The notes beneath the pieces are model-generated. The model did not search any database, was not told the DNA's origin, and saw only the letters and a program-made list of their open reading frames with translations. Both the position numbers and the translations under genes were made by a program. A stretch of DNA of 64,000 nt, taken from Gracilimonas sp964505215 (GTDB lineage: Bacteria; Bacteroidota; Rhodothermia; Balneolales; Balneolaceae). Positions 23,920 through 32,980 of the stretch are shown here, one piece after another (the first letter of the stretch is position 1; each line of letters begins with the position of its first letter). The DNA is taken from contig CAZDGU010000012.1 in the NCBI GenBank assembly GCA_964505215.1, forward strand, positions 1 to 64,000, given 5' to 3'.

Positions 23920-24339
23920 TCAGAGATACTCAATAACGGCGGTAATGCCCCCGCCCGGATATTCCTTTAAAGCCTCGGCGCTATTTGCGATTCCGCTTAC
24001 CGAAACGTGATGTTCTCCTTTTGGAGTAGAGGTGCGATCTACCTGAAGCGATTTAAATGCAAAGGAATTATCCGAAGTATTTGAAGTGCCACTATGCTGA
24101 GAGATTTGAATATCAACATCTGTGCCGGGAGCAGCGATTAATGAAAACTCTCCGGCATTCACAATAGGATTATTCACCGTTGATTTACTGAATGCGATGG
24201 TAGGAGCTTTTACAGAAGTGAAACCCGCTCCGCTTATAATCTCAACTTTGGCTTGCATGATTGCAGTCTTCTGGGCGTGAAGCGAAAAGCCGAAACCGGT
24301 GGCTAAGAAAATCAATATGTGGATGACTGCTAATCTCAT
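23920..24339 (-). CDS. Secreted DUF4402-like protein
   Basis: A 139-residue protein with a signal peptide (MRLAVIHILIFLATG to about LHAQ) and a beta-rich remainder. Features such as NAGEFSLIAAPGTDVDIQIS, a Ser/Thr-rich centre and the end YPGGGITAVIEYL resemble DUF4402, a small secreted beta-sandwich domain related to fimbrial-type subunits. The assignment is by general pattern. It stands alone between non-coding gaps of 220 bp and 479 bp. Confidence 0.5.
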   Translation of the reverse strand: MRLAVIHILIFLATGFGFSLHAQKTAIMQAKVEIISGAGFTSVKAPTIAFSKSTVNNPIVNAGEFSLIAAPGTDVDIQISQHSGTSNTSDNSFAFKSLQVDRTSTPKGEHHVSVSGIANSAEALKEYPGGGITAVIEYL

Positions 24340-24818
24340 GGAGCTTTATTACTTTATCTCGCTACTAAGTTATTAAAAGTTTCTAACATTAAGAAATTCT
24401 AATATTCTAAAATAAAGCCGATTTTGGTTTATGGTTGAGAAAAATGGCTTTTAAGCGTCTTTAAAGAACGTTATTTACAAACATTAGAATTAAAATTATT
24501 TAATGTTAGATATAAATGTAAGGCTGGATTGAGATTGAAATCTGCTTCTTGGGTTTGATTTTCTCGCGTGTAAAAAATTGATTTTAAAGGCAATACGGCA
24601 ATAAAAAGACAAGTGTAACTTTGGAGGTAGGGAGAAGCTCATTCTTAGGTAAAAAAAAACGGACTTGTGCCGGTAAAGTCTGTTAATTAGAGGCAGGTTT
24701 GGGATTTCTGAGAGTGAGGAGAGAGATTATAAAGTTTGAAATTTGTCTGTTACACAAGCTGCGCTATATAGAATAGAAATGCAGGAGCCCGGCCTCATTG
24801 GTAGTAAGAGAAGAAATT
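24340..24818. other. AT-rich intergenic gap, no gene recognised
   Basis: This 479-bp stretch is AT-rich with scattered stops. CTAACATTAA near 24381 and TTAATGTTAG near 24500 form a distant 10-bp inverted repeat. An A9 run followed by CGGACTTGTGCCGGTAAAGTCTG lies around 24651-24682. I see no supported gene, RNA or repeat shared with the other gaps. Confidence 0.5.
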
Positions 24819-25316
24819 CTACAGATTAAAGAAGCGTTTTATTTTTAACCATTTTGCTCGTTTTCTAAGCGCATCGAGCTGTTCTTCGGTTAAATTGAAA
24901 TCAGCGGGATTTTGTTCTAACTCTTGTAATGATTGAATGGGGCTAAGCACGCCCAGTTTATCCAAAAAAAGGCCGAGATGAGTGCGCAGATATTTTCTTC
25001 TGTTTCGGTATAAAATATCCAGAATGTCTTCCCATTTTTCAGGTTTAACAGAGCACTCAATACCTAAGCCGATGGCATCGGATGTGTCGGAGCTGTTGAG
25101 GAACATTTCTAATTGTAGCTCGAGATTATCGGGAAGCGGCTCGGGGCGAAGCAGCTTTGGGCCGGAATGATTTTTATAGCCTCTGGGGAAAAAGCTTTTC
25201 CAAAGATTGCCGGTAGCCGGGTCGTGATAAAACACTTCAAAGGTTTCCATATTCTTGCGAATGGGAACCATTTCTTTCGTGCGCTCTAACTGTTGTTGAT
25301 TATCTATGATATACAT
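24819..25316 (-). CDS. Hypothetical cytoplasmic protein
   Basis: A 165-residue protein without signal or membrane segment. The N-terminal part includes VFYHDPATGNLWKSFFPRGY, the middle LPDNLELQLEMFLNSSDTSDAIGLGIECSV, and the end is helical and basic (LDALRKRAKWLKIKRFFNL). The family is not recognised. It is flanked by a 479-bp gap downstream and the tRNA-Pro region upstream. The length and codon use look like a real gene; function unknown. Confidence 0.55.
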   Translation of the reverse strand: MYIIDNQQQLERTKEMVPIRKNMETFEVFYHDPATGNLWKSFFPRGYKNHSGPKLLRPEPLPDNLELQLEMFLNSSDTSDAIGLGIECSVKPEKWEDILDILYRNRRKYLRTHLGLFLDKLGVLSPIQSLQELEQNPADFNLTEEQLDALRKRAKWLKIKRFFNL

Positions 25317-25481
25317 AATTCTAAGGCTGTAATGCTGCTTACCTGAAAAATAATAGAAAGTTCCTTATCGGTGCATTGGTCACATTTGATAAGTAATAAA
25401 TGCGCGAATCTTGATGAATTAAGAAGGGGTGAGTGAAATTTTATCTAAAATAAATACATCCAAATATTGGATAAATAGAAA

Positions 25482-25508
25482 GGGACGTTATTGCTAACGT
25501 CCCTTTTT
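25482..25508 (-). terminator. Terminator beyond tRNA-Pro
   Basis: GGGACGTTA (25482-25490) and TAACGTCCC (25495-25503) form a perfect 9-bp stem with a 4-nt loop. T-rich tracts lie on both sides (TTTTT on the plus strand, TTTCTATTT on the minus strand). It lies just past the 3' end of the minus-strand tRNA, so it probably ends that transcript and may act bidirectionally. Confidence 0.75.
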
Positions 25509-25513
25509 GGTTG

Positions 25514-25587
25514 TCGGGATGACAGGATTTGAACCTGCGACCTCTCGGCCCCCAGCCGAGCGCGCTACCGGGCTACGCCACATCCCG
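25514..25587 (-). tRNA. tRNA-Pro (anticodon GGG)
   Basis: On the minus strand the acceptor arm CGGGATG pairs with CATCCCG. The D arm contains GCGTAGCCCGGTAGCGCGC. The anticodon stem CTCGG/CCGAG encloses the 7-nt loop CTGGGGG with anticodon GGG. The T arm holds the invariant GGTTCAAATCC. The 3' CCA is not encoded. The total is about 74 nt. Confidence 0.95.
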
Positions 25588-25925
25588 TAAAAGAAGACTC
25601 CAAAGATACGGGCTTTAAGAACGGTGTTCAATGTTATTTTATAGATAAATTATCGCAAAATTTAATTGGGTTTTTGGTTTCTCGCTGAGTTCCGCAGAGT
25701 TTGACGCAGTGTTTCGCTGAAGCATTGCGAAAATCAGCGATTCATCTCGAGATTCCGCGTGAAATTGAATGAAGTCATTTCTACTTAATTAGAATATAAA
25801 CGATTTATTTATAGACATTTAGCAGTTGTAGAATGGAAATTTCAGGGTAACTTCTCTGTTTTATTAAACTAATGTCCCAAATATTGGAGCGGTTTAAAAC
25901 TTAACCAACTTGCACTAAGAAATCA
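25588..25925. other. Intergenic gap with a CGCTGAG/GCAGAG-type repeat remnant
   Basis: No gene is seen in these 338 bp. The stretch CTCGCTGAGTTCCGCAGAG and GACGCAGTGTTTCGCTGA (25681-25720) resembles a degenerate dispersed repeat seen in intergenic DNA of many bacterial genomes. Nothing else is supported, apart from the expected promoter region of the tRNA. Confidence 0.4.
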
Positions 25926-27119
25926 TTACTTCAGGCTTTCCAACCCGTCTTCTAATAACTTCACGGCAGCTTCCAATTCACTCATTCCGGCGGCGTAGCT
26001 GAGGCGTACTCCGTTGGGTTCGCCAAAGGCATCGCCGGGGACCAACGCCAGCCCGAATTCATCCAGAAGGTACAGGCAAAGGTCGGTGGAAGTTGAGATG
26101 ATGGAGCCATCGGGTTTTTGAGAATCGAAATAATGAGAAACATCCGGGAATACATAAAAGGCACCGCCGGGACTAAAGCAGTTCACCCCTTCGATAGCAT
26201 TAAGAGCATTCACCATAAAATCTCTGCGTTCTTTAAAAGACTCCCTCATTTTAATAACAGCATCCAAACTGCCTGTGTATGCTGCCTCGCCTGCTTTTTG
26301 TGAGATAGAAGAAGGGGCCGAGGTTTCCTGGCTTTGTATTTTGGCCACCGCTTGTGCCACTTCTTTTGAGGCAGCCAGATAGCCTAATCGCCAGCCGGTC
26401 ATTGCAAATCCTTTAGAAAATCCATTAATCACAACTACGCGGTCTTTTAAATCAGGAGCTGCGTTCAGGATGCTCACGTGCTCATCATCAAACACGATGT
26501 ACTCATAAATTTCATCCGAGATCACATAAACATCCGGATACTTTCGAAGAACCTCAGCCAAACCTTCAAGCTCTTCTAAAGAATATTGAGAACCGGTGGG
26601 GTTTGAAGGTGAACATAGAATCAGAGCTTTGGTTTTGTCGGTAATGGATTCTTCAAGAAGCTTTGGGGTGATCTTGAAGCCATTTTGAAAGGAAGTACGA
26701 ACAGTTACCGGTGTACCATCGGCCAGGCGTGTCATTTCGGGGTAAGAAACCCAGTACGGTGCGGGAATAATGACCTCATCGCCTGGGTCAACCAGTGCCA
26801 GCAGGCTGAATCCAACCGATTGCTTGGCTCCATTTGAGCAGACAATTTGAGAAGGATCGTAATCCAGGTTGTTATCGCGCTTTAGCTTTTCGCTGATAGC
26901 CTCACGCAGCTCCGGCATTCCCGTGTTCATGGTATAGCCATGAAAGCCTTCATTAATAGCCTTAATGGCTGCATCACAAATGTGCTTAGGAGTTTTAAAA
27001 TCCGGTTCTCCGGCACTTAAGGAGATAATGGATTTACCCTGGCGTTGCAATTGTTTTGCGCGGCCGGTTACTTTTAAGGTAGCGGAGGGTTGAACGTTTT
27101 GAGCGCGTTTAGAAATCAT
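25926..27119 (-). CDS. PLP-dependent class I aminotransferase (aspartate aminotransferase type)
   Basis: A 397-residue fold-type I aminotransferase. SLSAGEPDFKTPKHI at the N-terminus, SNGAKQSVG for cofactor phosphate binding, CSPSNPTG, ISDEIYEYIVFD (the Asp pairing with the pyridine nitrogen) and VINGFSKGFAMTGWRLGY with the Schiff-base Lys near residue 236 all match the AspAT subgroup Ib. It probably interconverts aspartate and oxaloacetate, although relatives act on other amino acids or prephenate. Length is normal. It lies 80 bp from coaD on the same strand. Confidence 0.9.
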   Translation of the reverse strand: MISKRAQNVQPSATLKVTGRAKQLQRQGKSIISLSAGEPDFKTPKHICDAAIKAINEGFHGYTMNTGMPELREAISEKLKRDNNLDYDPSQIVCSNGAKQSVGFSLLALVDPGDEVIIPAPYWVSYPEMTRLADGTPVTVRTSFQNGFKITPKLLEESITDKTKALILCSPSNPTGSQYSLEELEGLAEVLRKYPDVYVISDEIYEYIVFDDEHVSILNAAPDLKDRVVVINGFSKGFAMTGWRLGYLAASKEVAQAVAKIQSQETSAPSSISQKAGEAAYTGSLDAVIKMRESFKERRDFMVNALNAIEGVNCFSPGGAFYVFPDVSHYFDSQKPDGSIISTSTDLCLYLLDEFGLALVPGDAFGEPNGVRLSYAAGMSELEAAVKLLEDGLESLK

Positions 27120-27198
27120 AGTGCTGACGAAATTTGGAGATTGAATGAAATGAGAGTGTGAATATAATGGGGTTTCCTTCAGAAAAGAAGCCGTTTTA

Positions 27199-27696
27199 TT
27201 ATGCGTTGTCCTTAAATTTTAGAGTAAGAGCTTCAGCTACATTTTTGGGAACGAAGGAGCTTAAGTCGCCTCCCCAATAGGCTACTTCTTTTACAATAGA
27301 AGCTGAAATAAAGGTAAACTCTTCATCCGGCATTAGAAAAATAGTGTCAATATTTGGGGCCAGACGTTTGTTGGTAAGCGCCATGCGGAATTCATATTCA
27401 AAATCAGAAATTTGGCGCACGCCGCGTACCAGCGTATTGGCATTCATTTTTTGGGCGTGATCGACCAATAATCCGGTAAATTGATTGACTACTATATTTT
27501 TATTCCAGCCGTTATTGGCTATGCATTCTTTAATAAGTTCAACCCGCTCTTCGCCGGAAAAGACCGCACTTTTATTTTTGTTAACGGCAACAGTTACCAC
27601 TACCTGATCAAACAAGTTGGTGGCACGTTCTAAAATATCTAAATGCCCGTTGGTGATGGGATCGAATGAGCCGGGATACAGAGCTATGGTTTTCAT
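27199..27696 (-). CDS. coaD: Phosphopantetheine adenylyltransferase
   Basis: A 165-residue nucleotidyltransferase that makes dephospho-CoA from 4'-phosphopantetheine and ATP, the penultimate step of coenzyme A synthesis. The start ALYPGSFDPITNGHLDILER carries the TxGH-type motif (TNGH), LVRGVRQISDFEYEFRMA is the family's substrate-binding region, and FTFISASIVKEVA is the ISSTxVRE-like motif. It follows rsmD by 10 bp, the conserved rsmD-coaD order. Confidence 0.97.
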   Translation of the reverse strand: MKTIALYPGSFDPITNGHLDILERATNLFDQVVVTVAVNKNKSAVFSGEERVELIKECIANNGWNKNIVVNQFTGLLVDHAQKMNANTLVRGVRQISDFEYEFRMALTNKRLAPNIDTIFLMPDEEFTFISASIVKEVAYWGGDLSSFVPKNVAEALTLKFKDNA

Positions 27697-27706
27697 AAAA
27701 AATTAT

Positions 27707-28258
27707 TTAAGATTTTTCCGGTTTGTTTTGAAAAATGCTGACAACGGTTCGCCCATACGTTTTGGAAAGCACGAAGTGGGGGTGATTGCTGAAGTCTTTG
27801 TATTTATCGTGTTCCAGAAAAAGCCAGCCTTCTTCCGTAAGCCAGTTTTCCTGAAAAATTAAATCAACAATTTCGTCCATCAGTGGATAATCATAAGGCG
27901 GATCACAAAAAATAAAGTGATGGGGTATGGGCACACCGGTTAAAAACTGCTGCACATCAGAACAAACTATTCGCATTTGTTCGCTGACACCTAATTGCTG
28001 CGCAGACTTTTCAATCAATTTGGTGTTATCGGATTCTATTTCTACGGAGGTTACGCGTTTGGCTCCACGGGAGATGGCTTCAAACCCTAAATTACCCGAA
28101 CCGGCAAATAAATCTAAAATAAGGGTGCCTTCGAAAAAAAATCGTGCATCAAGCCAATTAAAAATACTTTCTTTAACTCTATCGGCAGTGGGGCGGATGT
28201 CAGTATCATCCGGTACATTAAAATGTTTGCCTTTTAGCTTTCCGGTTATAATCCGCAT
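27707..28258 (-). CDS. rsmD: 16S rRNA (guanine966-N2)-methyltransferase
   Basis: A 183-residue class I methyltransferase starting MRIITGKLKGKHFNVP, the typical RsmD start. It has RPTADRVKESIFNWL, the SAM-binding LDLFAGSGNLGFEAISRGA and the catalytic CDPPYDYP. It methylates G966 of 16S rRNA in the small subunit. It sits between coaD and the DUF3822-like gene. Confidence 0.95.
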   Translation of the reverse strand: MRIITGKLKGKHFNVPDDTDIRPTADRVKESIFNWLDARFFFEGTLILDLFAGSGNLGFEAISRGAKRVTSVEIESDNTKLIEKSAQQLGVSEQMRIVCSDVQQFLTGVPIPHHFIFCDPPYDYPLMDEIVDLIFQENWLTEEGWLFLEHDKYKDFSNHPHFVLSKTYGRTVVSIFQNKPEKS

Positions 28259-28343
28259 AGCGCAGAAACTTTAATGGGTTAACGTGTTAAATTTGTGTGG
28301 TTAATTTAACCATTAAAACGGAGCAAATTGAACTCCCGAATTA

Positions 28344-29204
28344 TTAAAAATCTAAGCTTAGAAGAATGGCGGGAAAAGCCGCAGCCAGGTCAAAGCCATA
28401 GGTTTTCTCTTCGGCTTGTACACCAATGGTTTCCAGAGAGTTGAGCGTGGTTATTTCGGCAGAATCATCCCAAAAACCCTGAAGTGATTGCTTAATTTTG
28501 TGAGGCTGATGTCCAAAAAGATAAATGGTTTCATGGAGGCCGCGCATCCAGCTGGAATTTTTTGCGTGCTGCAACCAGTGGTAGGGAAGGTCTTCGGACT
28601 GATCGAATGAGATATACGTAGCGGCTCTGAATTTACCTAGTAAAAAGGAAGTCACTGAGATTAAATTGCTGTGGCAGCCAATCATTAAAAAAGAGCCGCC
28701 GGGCTTAGCAAAAGCAGACCATTTCTGAGCCATTTCAAAATCGCTGCTGAAATCGGTTGTGGCAACCTGGGTTGTCAGCCGGTCGAAGCCTTCCATCAGA
28801 TTACGCCGCCTCACAGTTAAGAACTTGTACTCATTATTATGCAGGCTGTGCCAGGTTGGTTCGATGTGCGCTCGGTCTACACCTTTCATCAGAATGGCTA
28901 AATGATCTTCACGCTCATCGGCATTATCGTACACTACTTTTGGGAAAACCGTCCAGCATTCGTGGGAGGGATGGGTAAGAGCTCGCACCGAACGGATGTT
29001 ATGGTCGGTTCTAAACTGCTCAAAAGTAGAAAGTAAGTGAGGGAAATGTATTTCGTGCTGACGTGTAATAGCATCAATCACGTTGAAATTAAAATCAAAA
29101 GAGCCTATACGAAAAAGGTGTTTGCTATTTTTGGGATCATTAATAGAATAGAAAAGGCGATCCGAAAAAAAACAAACACCTAAATTTGCAGACTGCTCAT
29201 CCAT
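28344..29204 (-). CDS. DUF3822-like protein
   Basis: A 286-residue cytoplasmic protein. It begins MDEQSANLGVCFFSDRLFYS, and residues about 60-130 read like the actin-like ATPase-fold family seen in DUF3822 and PilM relatives (FPHLLSTFEQFRTDHNI, VRALTHPSHECWTVFPK). In Bacteroidota DUF3822 genes are commonly next to rsmD and coaD, as here. The protein's role is unknown. Its start overlaps the stop of the GspG-like gene by one base (TAATG), so the two are co-translated. The name relies as much on context as on sequence. Confidence 0.6.
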   Translation of the reverse strand: MDEQSANLGVCFFSDRLFYSINDPKNSKHLFRIGSFDFNFNVIDAITRQHEIHFPHLLSTFEQFRTDHNIRSVRALTHPSHECWTVFPKVVYDNADEREDHLAILMKGVDRAHIEPTWHSLHNNEYKFLTVRRRNLMEGFDRLTTQVATTDFSSDFEMAQKWSAFAKPGGSFLMIGCHSNLISVTSFLLGKFRAATYISFDQSEDLPYHWLQHAKNSSWMRGLHETIYLFGHQPHKIKQSLQGFWDDSAEITTLNSLETIGVQAEEKTYGFDLAAAFPAILLSLDF

Positions 29205-29683
29205 TAATTCCAGTTTGGGGCATTTCGCATCGTAGTACGTTCCAGACTTCCGATAGCATCGTCAGTGTCAGGGTCTTCCAGTAAGTAAATTTGAGGACGA
29301 AGCGTATCGTTCAGCGTATAAATAAACTTAGAGTGAGGAGGACGTGGAGAAAACACCAGCGAATCGGCATTAAATGGATTGTTACCGAACGAGCTTCCAA
29401 AAAGCGTATCGGCCATTGCAATCATCATTGAGTCCGTTTTTAGGAATTTTACAAGGCTGTCAAGTCCGCCTTCAGTAGGAGGAAACTGTTCGTTTTTGGT
29501 TTGGTATTGGATTAGGGCATCTTTAGTGTCTAACAGGCGCTGGCGTACCTTCTCGGTCATAGCTTCCCTTTCCTTTACTTCTTGGTAGGGAGTTACCAGA
29601 GAGTCATACAGCCAGTACGAAAGGCCAATGATAATGATTCCTAATACAACGGTCAATATTTTATTACGCAATTCAATGTCCAT
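29204..29683 (-). CDS. Membrane-anchored protein with GspG-like periplasmic part
   Basis: A 159-residue protein with one N-terminal transmembrane helix (about 9-28) and a helical stalk (VKEREAMTEKVRQRLLDTKDALIQYQTKNEQ). The segment QFPPTEGGLDSLVKFLKTD resembles the YPTTEQGLEALV signature of type II secretion pseudopilin GspG, followed by a small C-terminal domain with NPFNADSLVFSPR. However, the G-FT-E prepilin cleavage site is missing, so it may be a non-processed relative. It is coupled to a DUF3822-like gene (PilM-like fold), a combination worth noting. Confidence 0.6.
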   Translation of the reverse strand: MDIELRNKILTVVLGIIIIGLSYWLYDSLVTPYQEVKEREAMTEKVRQRLLDTKDALIQYQTKNEQFPPTEGGLDSLVKFLKTDSMMIAMADTLFGSSFGNNPFNADSLVFSPRPPHSKFIYTLNDTLRPQIYLLEDPDTDDAIGSLERTTMRNAPNWN

Positions 29684-29856
29684 GTGAAAAGCAAATGAGT
29701 TAATTAATTATATGTTTTGCAAAAAAAATAGGAAAAAGAAAATACACGCACACCCATAGATATGCAACTTTATACCGCATCGAAAATAGGAATTCATAAT
29801 TCTCTTAGTACTTGTATTTTTAGGGCGCTAATTTTTAATGTCAAAACCCATTTTAA

Positions 29857-31164
29857 TTGAACCGCCAAATTCTTCGATTGGCCATTCCTAACATCATCAG
29901 TAACCTATCTGTGCCGCTGTTAGGAGCTATAGACACGGCAGTTGTAGGGCGATTAGAACACGTTTACTACTTAGGGGCCATAGCTGTAGGCAGTATTATT
30001 TTTGATTTTATTTTCTGGGGATTCGGATTTCTGCGCATGGGAACCACCGGATTAGTAGCCCAGGCCTATGGAGCACAAAAAGAAAAAGAAACCCGGGTGA
30101 TCCTGTTTCGTGTGCTTTTAGTAGCCACGGTGGGCAGTTTATTTATACTGCTTATTCAATATCCGCTGATAGAGCTTTCGTTATATATTGTAAATGCCTC
30201 TCCAGAAGTAGAAGAATACACGCGGCTGTATTATCACATTCGCATTTTTGCCGCACCCGCAACCATGGCTTTATTTGGACTGAACGGATGGTTTCTGGGT
30301 ATGCAAAACTCTACCTACCCTATGATTATCACCATCTTCCTGAATGTGCTCAATATTATACTGAACCTGACTTTTGTGTTTCGCTTTGGGATGACCGTAG
30401 ATGGAGTGGCTGCGGGAAGCCTGATTGCCAGTTACTTGGGGCTCGGTTTGGCCATATTTTTATACAAGCGTAGATATGGAGGATTGAAGTTCAACATCAG
30501 CTGGCCGGAACTTATGGAGCCCGAAGAGCTCAAAAAGTTCTTTTCGGTGAACCGTGATATTGTTATTCGTACGCTTTGTGTGATTTTTTCTTATGCTTTT
30601 TTTACGGCAAAATCGGCCGAAATGGGCGATGTGATTTTAGCTGCCAACACTATTTTACTGCAAATGTGGTACATCAGCTCGTACGGCACCGATGGTTTTG
30701 CGTATGCGGCCGAGAGTTTAGTGGGGCGATTTAAAGGTGCCGATGATCAAAAAAATCTCAAAAAAGCCGTAACGGCCAATATGCTGTGGGGCTTAGGTTT
30801 GGGAACTTTAGGCACGCTAACCTACGCTCTGTTTGATACGGAAATTATTGCGCTTTTTACAGATAAAGAACCGGTAATTGCCGTGGCCATGACGGTAGTT
30901 ATCTGGCTGATTGCAGCCCCTTTGGTTAACAGCGTTTGTTTTATTTGGGATGGAGTATATATAGGTGCCACCGCTACCGGAGCCATGCGGAATTCCATGC
31001 TGATTGCCACTGTATTAGTGTTTATTCCGGTTTATTTTATCAGTGAACCGTTTGTGGGCATACATGCGTTATGGATGGCGATGACGGCCTTTATGGCAGC
31101 GCGCGGTGTGGTACTTACCCTGTATGCGCCCTCACGAATTTTTAACACAAAGCTTTTTGGATGA
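29857..31164 (+). CDS. MATE family multidrug/toxin efflux transporter
   Basis: A 435-residue inner-membrane antiporter with twelve predicted helices. NRQILRLAIPNIISNLSVPLLGAIDTAVVG (abridged here to its start) is the standard MATE opening, followed by GFLRMGTTGLVAQAYGAQ and a second matching half. Members of the DinF branch export drugs or toxins using a cation gradient. The reading begins with TTG at 29857: an in-frame TAA lies directly upstream, and no ATG exists before the conserved first helix. The next gene overlaps by 4 bp. Confidence 0.88.
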   Translation: MNRQILRLAIPNIISNLSVPLLGAIDTAVVGRLEHVYYLGAIAVGSIIFDFIFWGFGFLRMGTTGLVAQAYGAQKEKETRVILFRVLLVATVGSLFILLIQYPLIELSLYIVNASPEVEEYTRLYYHIRIFAAPATMALFGLNGWFLGMQNSTYPMIITIFLNVLNIILNLTFVFRFGMTVDGVAAGSLIASYLGLGLAIFLYKRRYGGLKFNISWPELMEPEELKKFFSVNRDIVIRTLCVIFSYAFFTAKSAEMGDVILAANTILLQMWYISSYGTDGFAYAAESLVGRFKGADDQKNLKKAVTANMLWGLGLGTLGTLTYALFDTEIIALFTDKEPVIAVAMTVVIWLIAAPLVNSVCFIWDGVYIGATATGAMRNSMLIATVLVFIPVYFISEPFVGIHALWMAMTAFMAARGVVLTLYAPSRIFNTKLFG

Positions 31165-32042
31165 TAGAAGCCTTCAAAAAAATAGCGAACATTACCTGGA
31201 CGGCCATTCAGGCATTTTTAGATGATAATGGATTTCAGTTCAGTGCGGCAGTTTCATTTTATACGCTATTTTCGCTGGCACCCATTACGCTTATTTTGGC
31301 ACATTTAGCCGGTATATTTTTTGGGGATGCAGAAGCACTTAACAAGCTTACCGATTTTCTGGCTCAAGCCATTGGTGAGGAAAGCGCACAAGGCGTGGTG
31401 CTGCTAACGCAAACTATTCAAACCAATACCCAAAATGTGATAGCATTTGGAGTAAGTATTCTGTTTTTATTCATTTCGGCCACTACTATTTTCATACAGT
31501 TCAAAAATTCATTCAACCGCATATTTCACGTCATTGCCAGGCCGGATGTGGGATTGCTGAAGCTAATCCGAGACCGCGTGTTGGCATTTGTAATGATATT
31601 AACGCTGGGTTTAGTGCTGGCTGCCTCGCTGGTGTTAGACTCGCTGATGGCCTCGCTGCTGCAAGTATTGCTATCCAATTTTGAAACCGTTCAGCTGTTC
31701 ACCGTGGCTCTGGGCAGTAATTTGATAGTTTTATTGACCGTATTTTTGGCCGTGTGGATGCTCTATTATTTACTTCCGGATGTTAGATTAAAGCGAAAAC
31801 CACTTATATATGGCAGCATGGTCACCACCATTTTATTGGTGCTGGGTAAATTCGGTGTGGCTTTACTTATTGGCAACAGTTCCTTAAATAATCTTTCCGG
31901 CGCGTCATCATCCATCATTATTTTAATGTTGTGGGTGTACTATTCCGGCATAATTATCTTTTTTGGCATGGAGCTGATAAAAGCACTGGCTGAGCTGGGT
32001 GAAGGCGAAATCGTGCCCGGAAAGTTTGCCCGGTTATCATAG
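31161..32042 (+). CDS. YihY/BrkB-family inner-membrane protein
   Basis: A 293-residue protein with six hydrophobic segments. NGFQFSAAVSFYTLFSLAPI near the N-terminus and the C-terminal part (LWVYYSGIIIFFGMELIKAL) match the YihY/virulence factor BrkB family, whose transport or structural role is unknown. It overlaps the MATE gene (ATGA), so the two are co-expressed. The older RNase BN name for this family is a misassignment. Confidence 0.87.
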   Translation: MIEAFKKIANITWTAIQAFLDDNGFQFSAAVSFYTLFSLAPITLILAHLAGIFFGDAEALNKLTDFLAQAIGEESAQGVVLLTQTIQTNTQNVIAFGVSILFLFISATTIFIQFKNSFNRIFHVIARPDVGLLKLIRDRVLAFVMILTLGLVLAASLVLDSLMASLLQVLLSNFETVQLFTVALGSNLIVLLTVFLAVWMLYYLLPDVRLKRKPLIYGSMVTTILLVLGKFGVALLIGNSSLNNLSGASSSIIILMLWVYYSGIIIFFGMELIKALAELGEGEIVPGKFARLS

Positions 32043-32209
32043 CTATGAACTTTGAGTGCCGTTTGTAGCTGCATAATTTTTTTGGAATGATGCCCTTCAT
32101 CATTTTTCAGTAACATAGAAGGTCGGATATTTCCCAAGCAGGCTTTGAACAAATTTCGATATATATGTTCATCAATTTCACCCCGAAACCGTAAGTAACA
32201 AGGCAGGAA

Positions 32210-32719
32210 ATGAAAGAAATATTATTAATGCGCCATGCTAAGTCGAGCTGGAGTGATGCCGGTTTGAAAGATTTTGACCGCCCGTTAAATAAAAGAGGAT
32301 TGAAAGATGCTCCGCGCATGGGGAAGTATATTCGGGAAATTCAGTGCCGCCCGGATGCTATTATTTCTTCCACGGCAGAGCGAGCCCGGCAAACAGCACT
32401 GTTAAGCGCAAAGGCGGCAAAGCTGGAAGAAAATATTATCAGCTGGAATGAGCAGTTTTATTATGGTACGGCAGCTGATTATTTGGCTGCCGTTCAGTCG
32501 GCTTCGGAAGATTGGGAGCGCATTATGCTGGTGGGGCACAATCCCAGGATGGAACAGATGGTGAGCCTGCTTTCGGGTGCTGAAGCGGAGCCGGTTAGAA
32601 TGCCTACCGCAGCGCTGGTATGTTTAGAGTGCGCCGTTGATTACTGGGAAAACATCAAGCCCGGCAGCTGTCGGATAAAATGGATGATGGTGCCCAAAAT
32701 ATTGAAAAAGCTGGGTTGA
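32210..32719 (+). CDS. SixA-like histidine phosphatase
   Basis: A 169-residue phosphohistidine phosphatase of the histidine-phosphatase superfamily. LLMRHAKSSW gives the catalytic RH(A) motif with nucleophile His9. ERARQTALLS carries the second Arg, and LVGHNPRMEQM holds the catalytic His of the second half. SixA proteins remove phosphate from histidines of phosphorelay or phosphotransferase proteins. It stands alone between short non-coding stretches. Confidence 0.88.
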   Translation: MKEILLMRHAKSSWSDAGLKDFDRPLNKRGLKDAPRMGKYIREIQCRPDAIISSTAERARQTALLSAKAAKLEENIISWNEQFYYGTAADYLAAVQSASEDWERIMLVGHNPRMEQMVSLLSGAEAEPVRMPTAALVCLECAVDYWENIKPGSCRIKWMMVPKILKKLG

Positions 32720-32763
32720 AAACGCAGGTTCTGTGCATAGAGTTGACAACTTATTAAGGAAAA

Positions 32764-32797
32764 ACTCTCCAAAAGTTCAAAGCCCCTTGGAGAGTTT
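32764..32797. other. Inverted repeat downstream of sixA-like gene
   Basis: AACTCTCCAA (32764-32773) and TTGGAGAGTT (32788-32797) form a perfect 10-bp stem with a 14-nt loop. No T-run follows, so it is not a standard terminator, but it may contribute to transcript 3' end stability. Confidence 0.45.
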
Positions 32798-32980
32798 GCC
32801 GGAACAGGCCGGCTCCTCTAATAAATTTAATCCTGCTTTTTTATGATGACTTTCGCACAGGCTTTTTGGAGCAAAATAGTTGAAAATAAGCCGGGAAAGA
32901 TTAGCGGTGGAAATTGCCACAATTTTATAACGATTTGTTATATTGGCGCAGCAGCAAACTAAACTTTAATTCCACAGCAG

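Noticed and set aside
29838..29860. ATG at 29838 as start of the MATE gene with a frameshift
   Set aside because: The ATG is in a different frame and gives a 19-codon dead end; TTG at 29857 fits the family N-terminus exactly.
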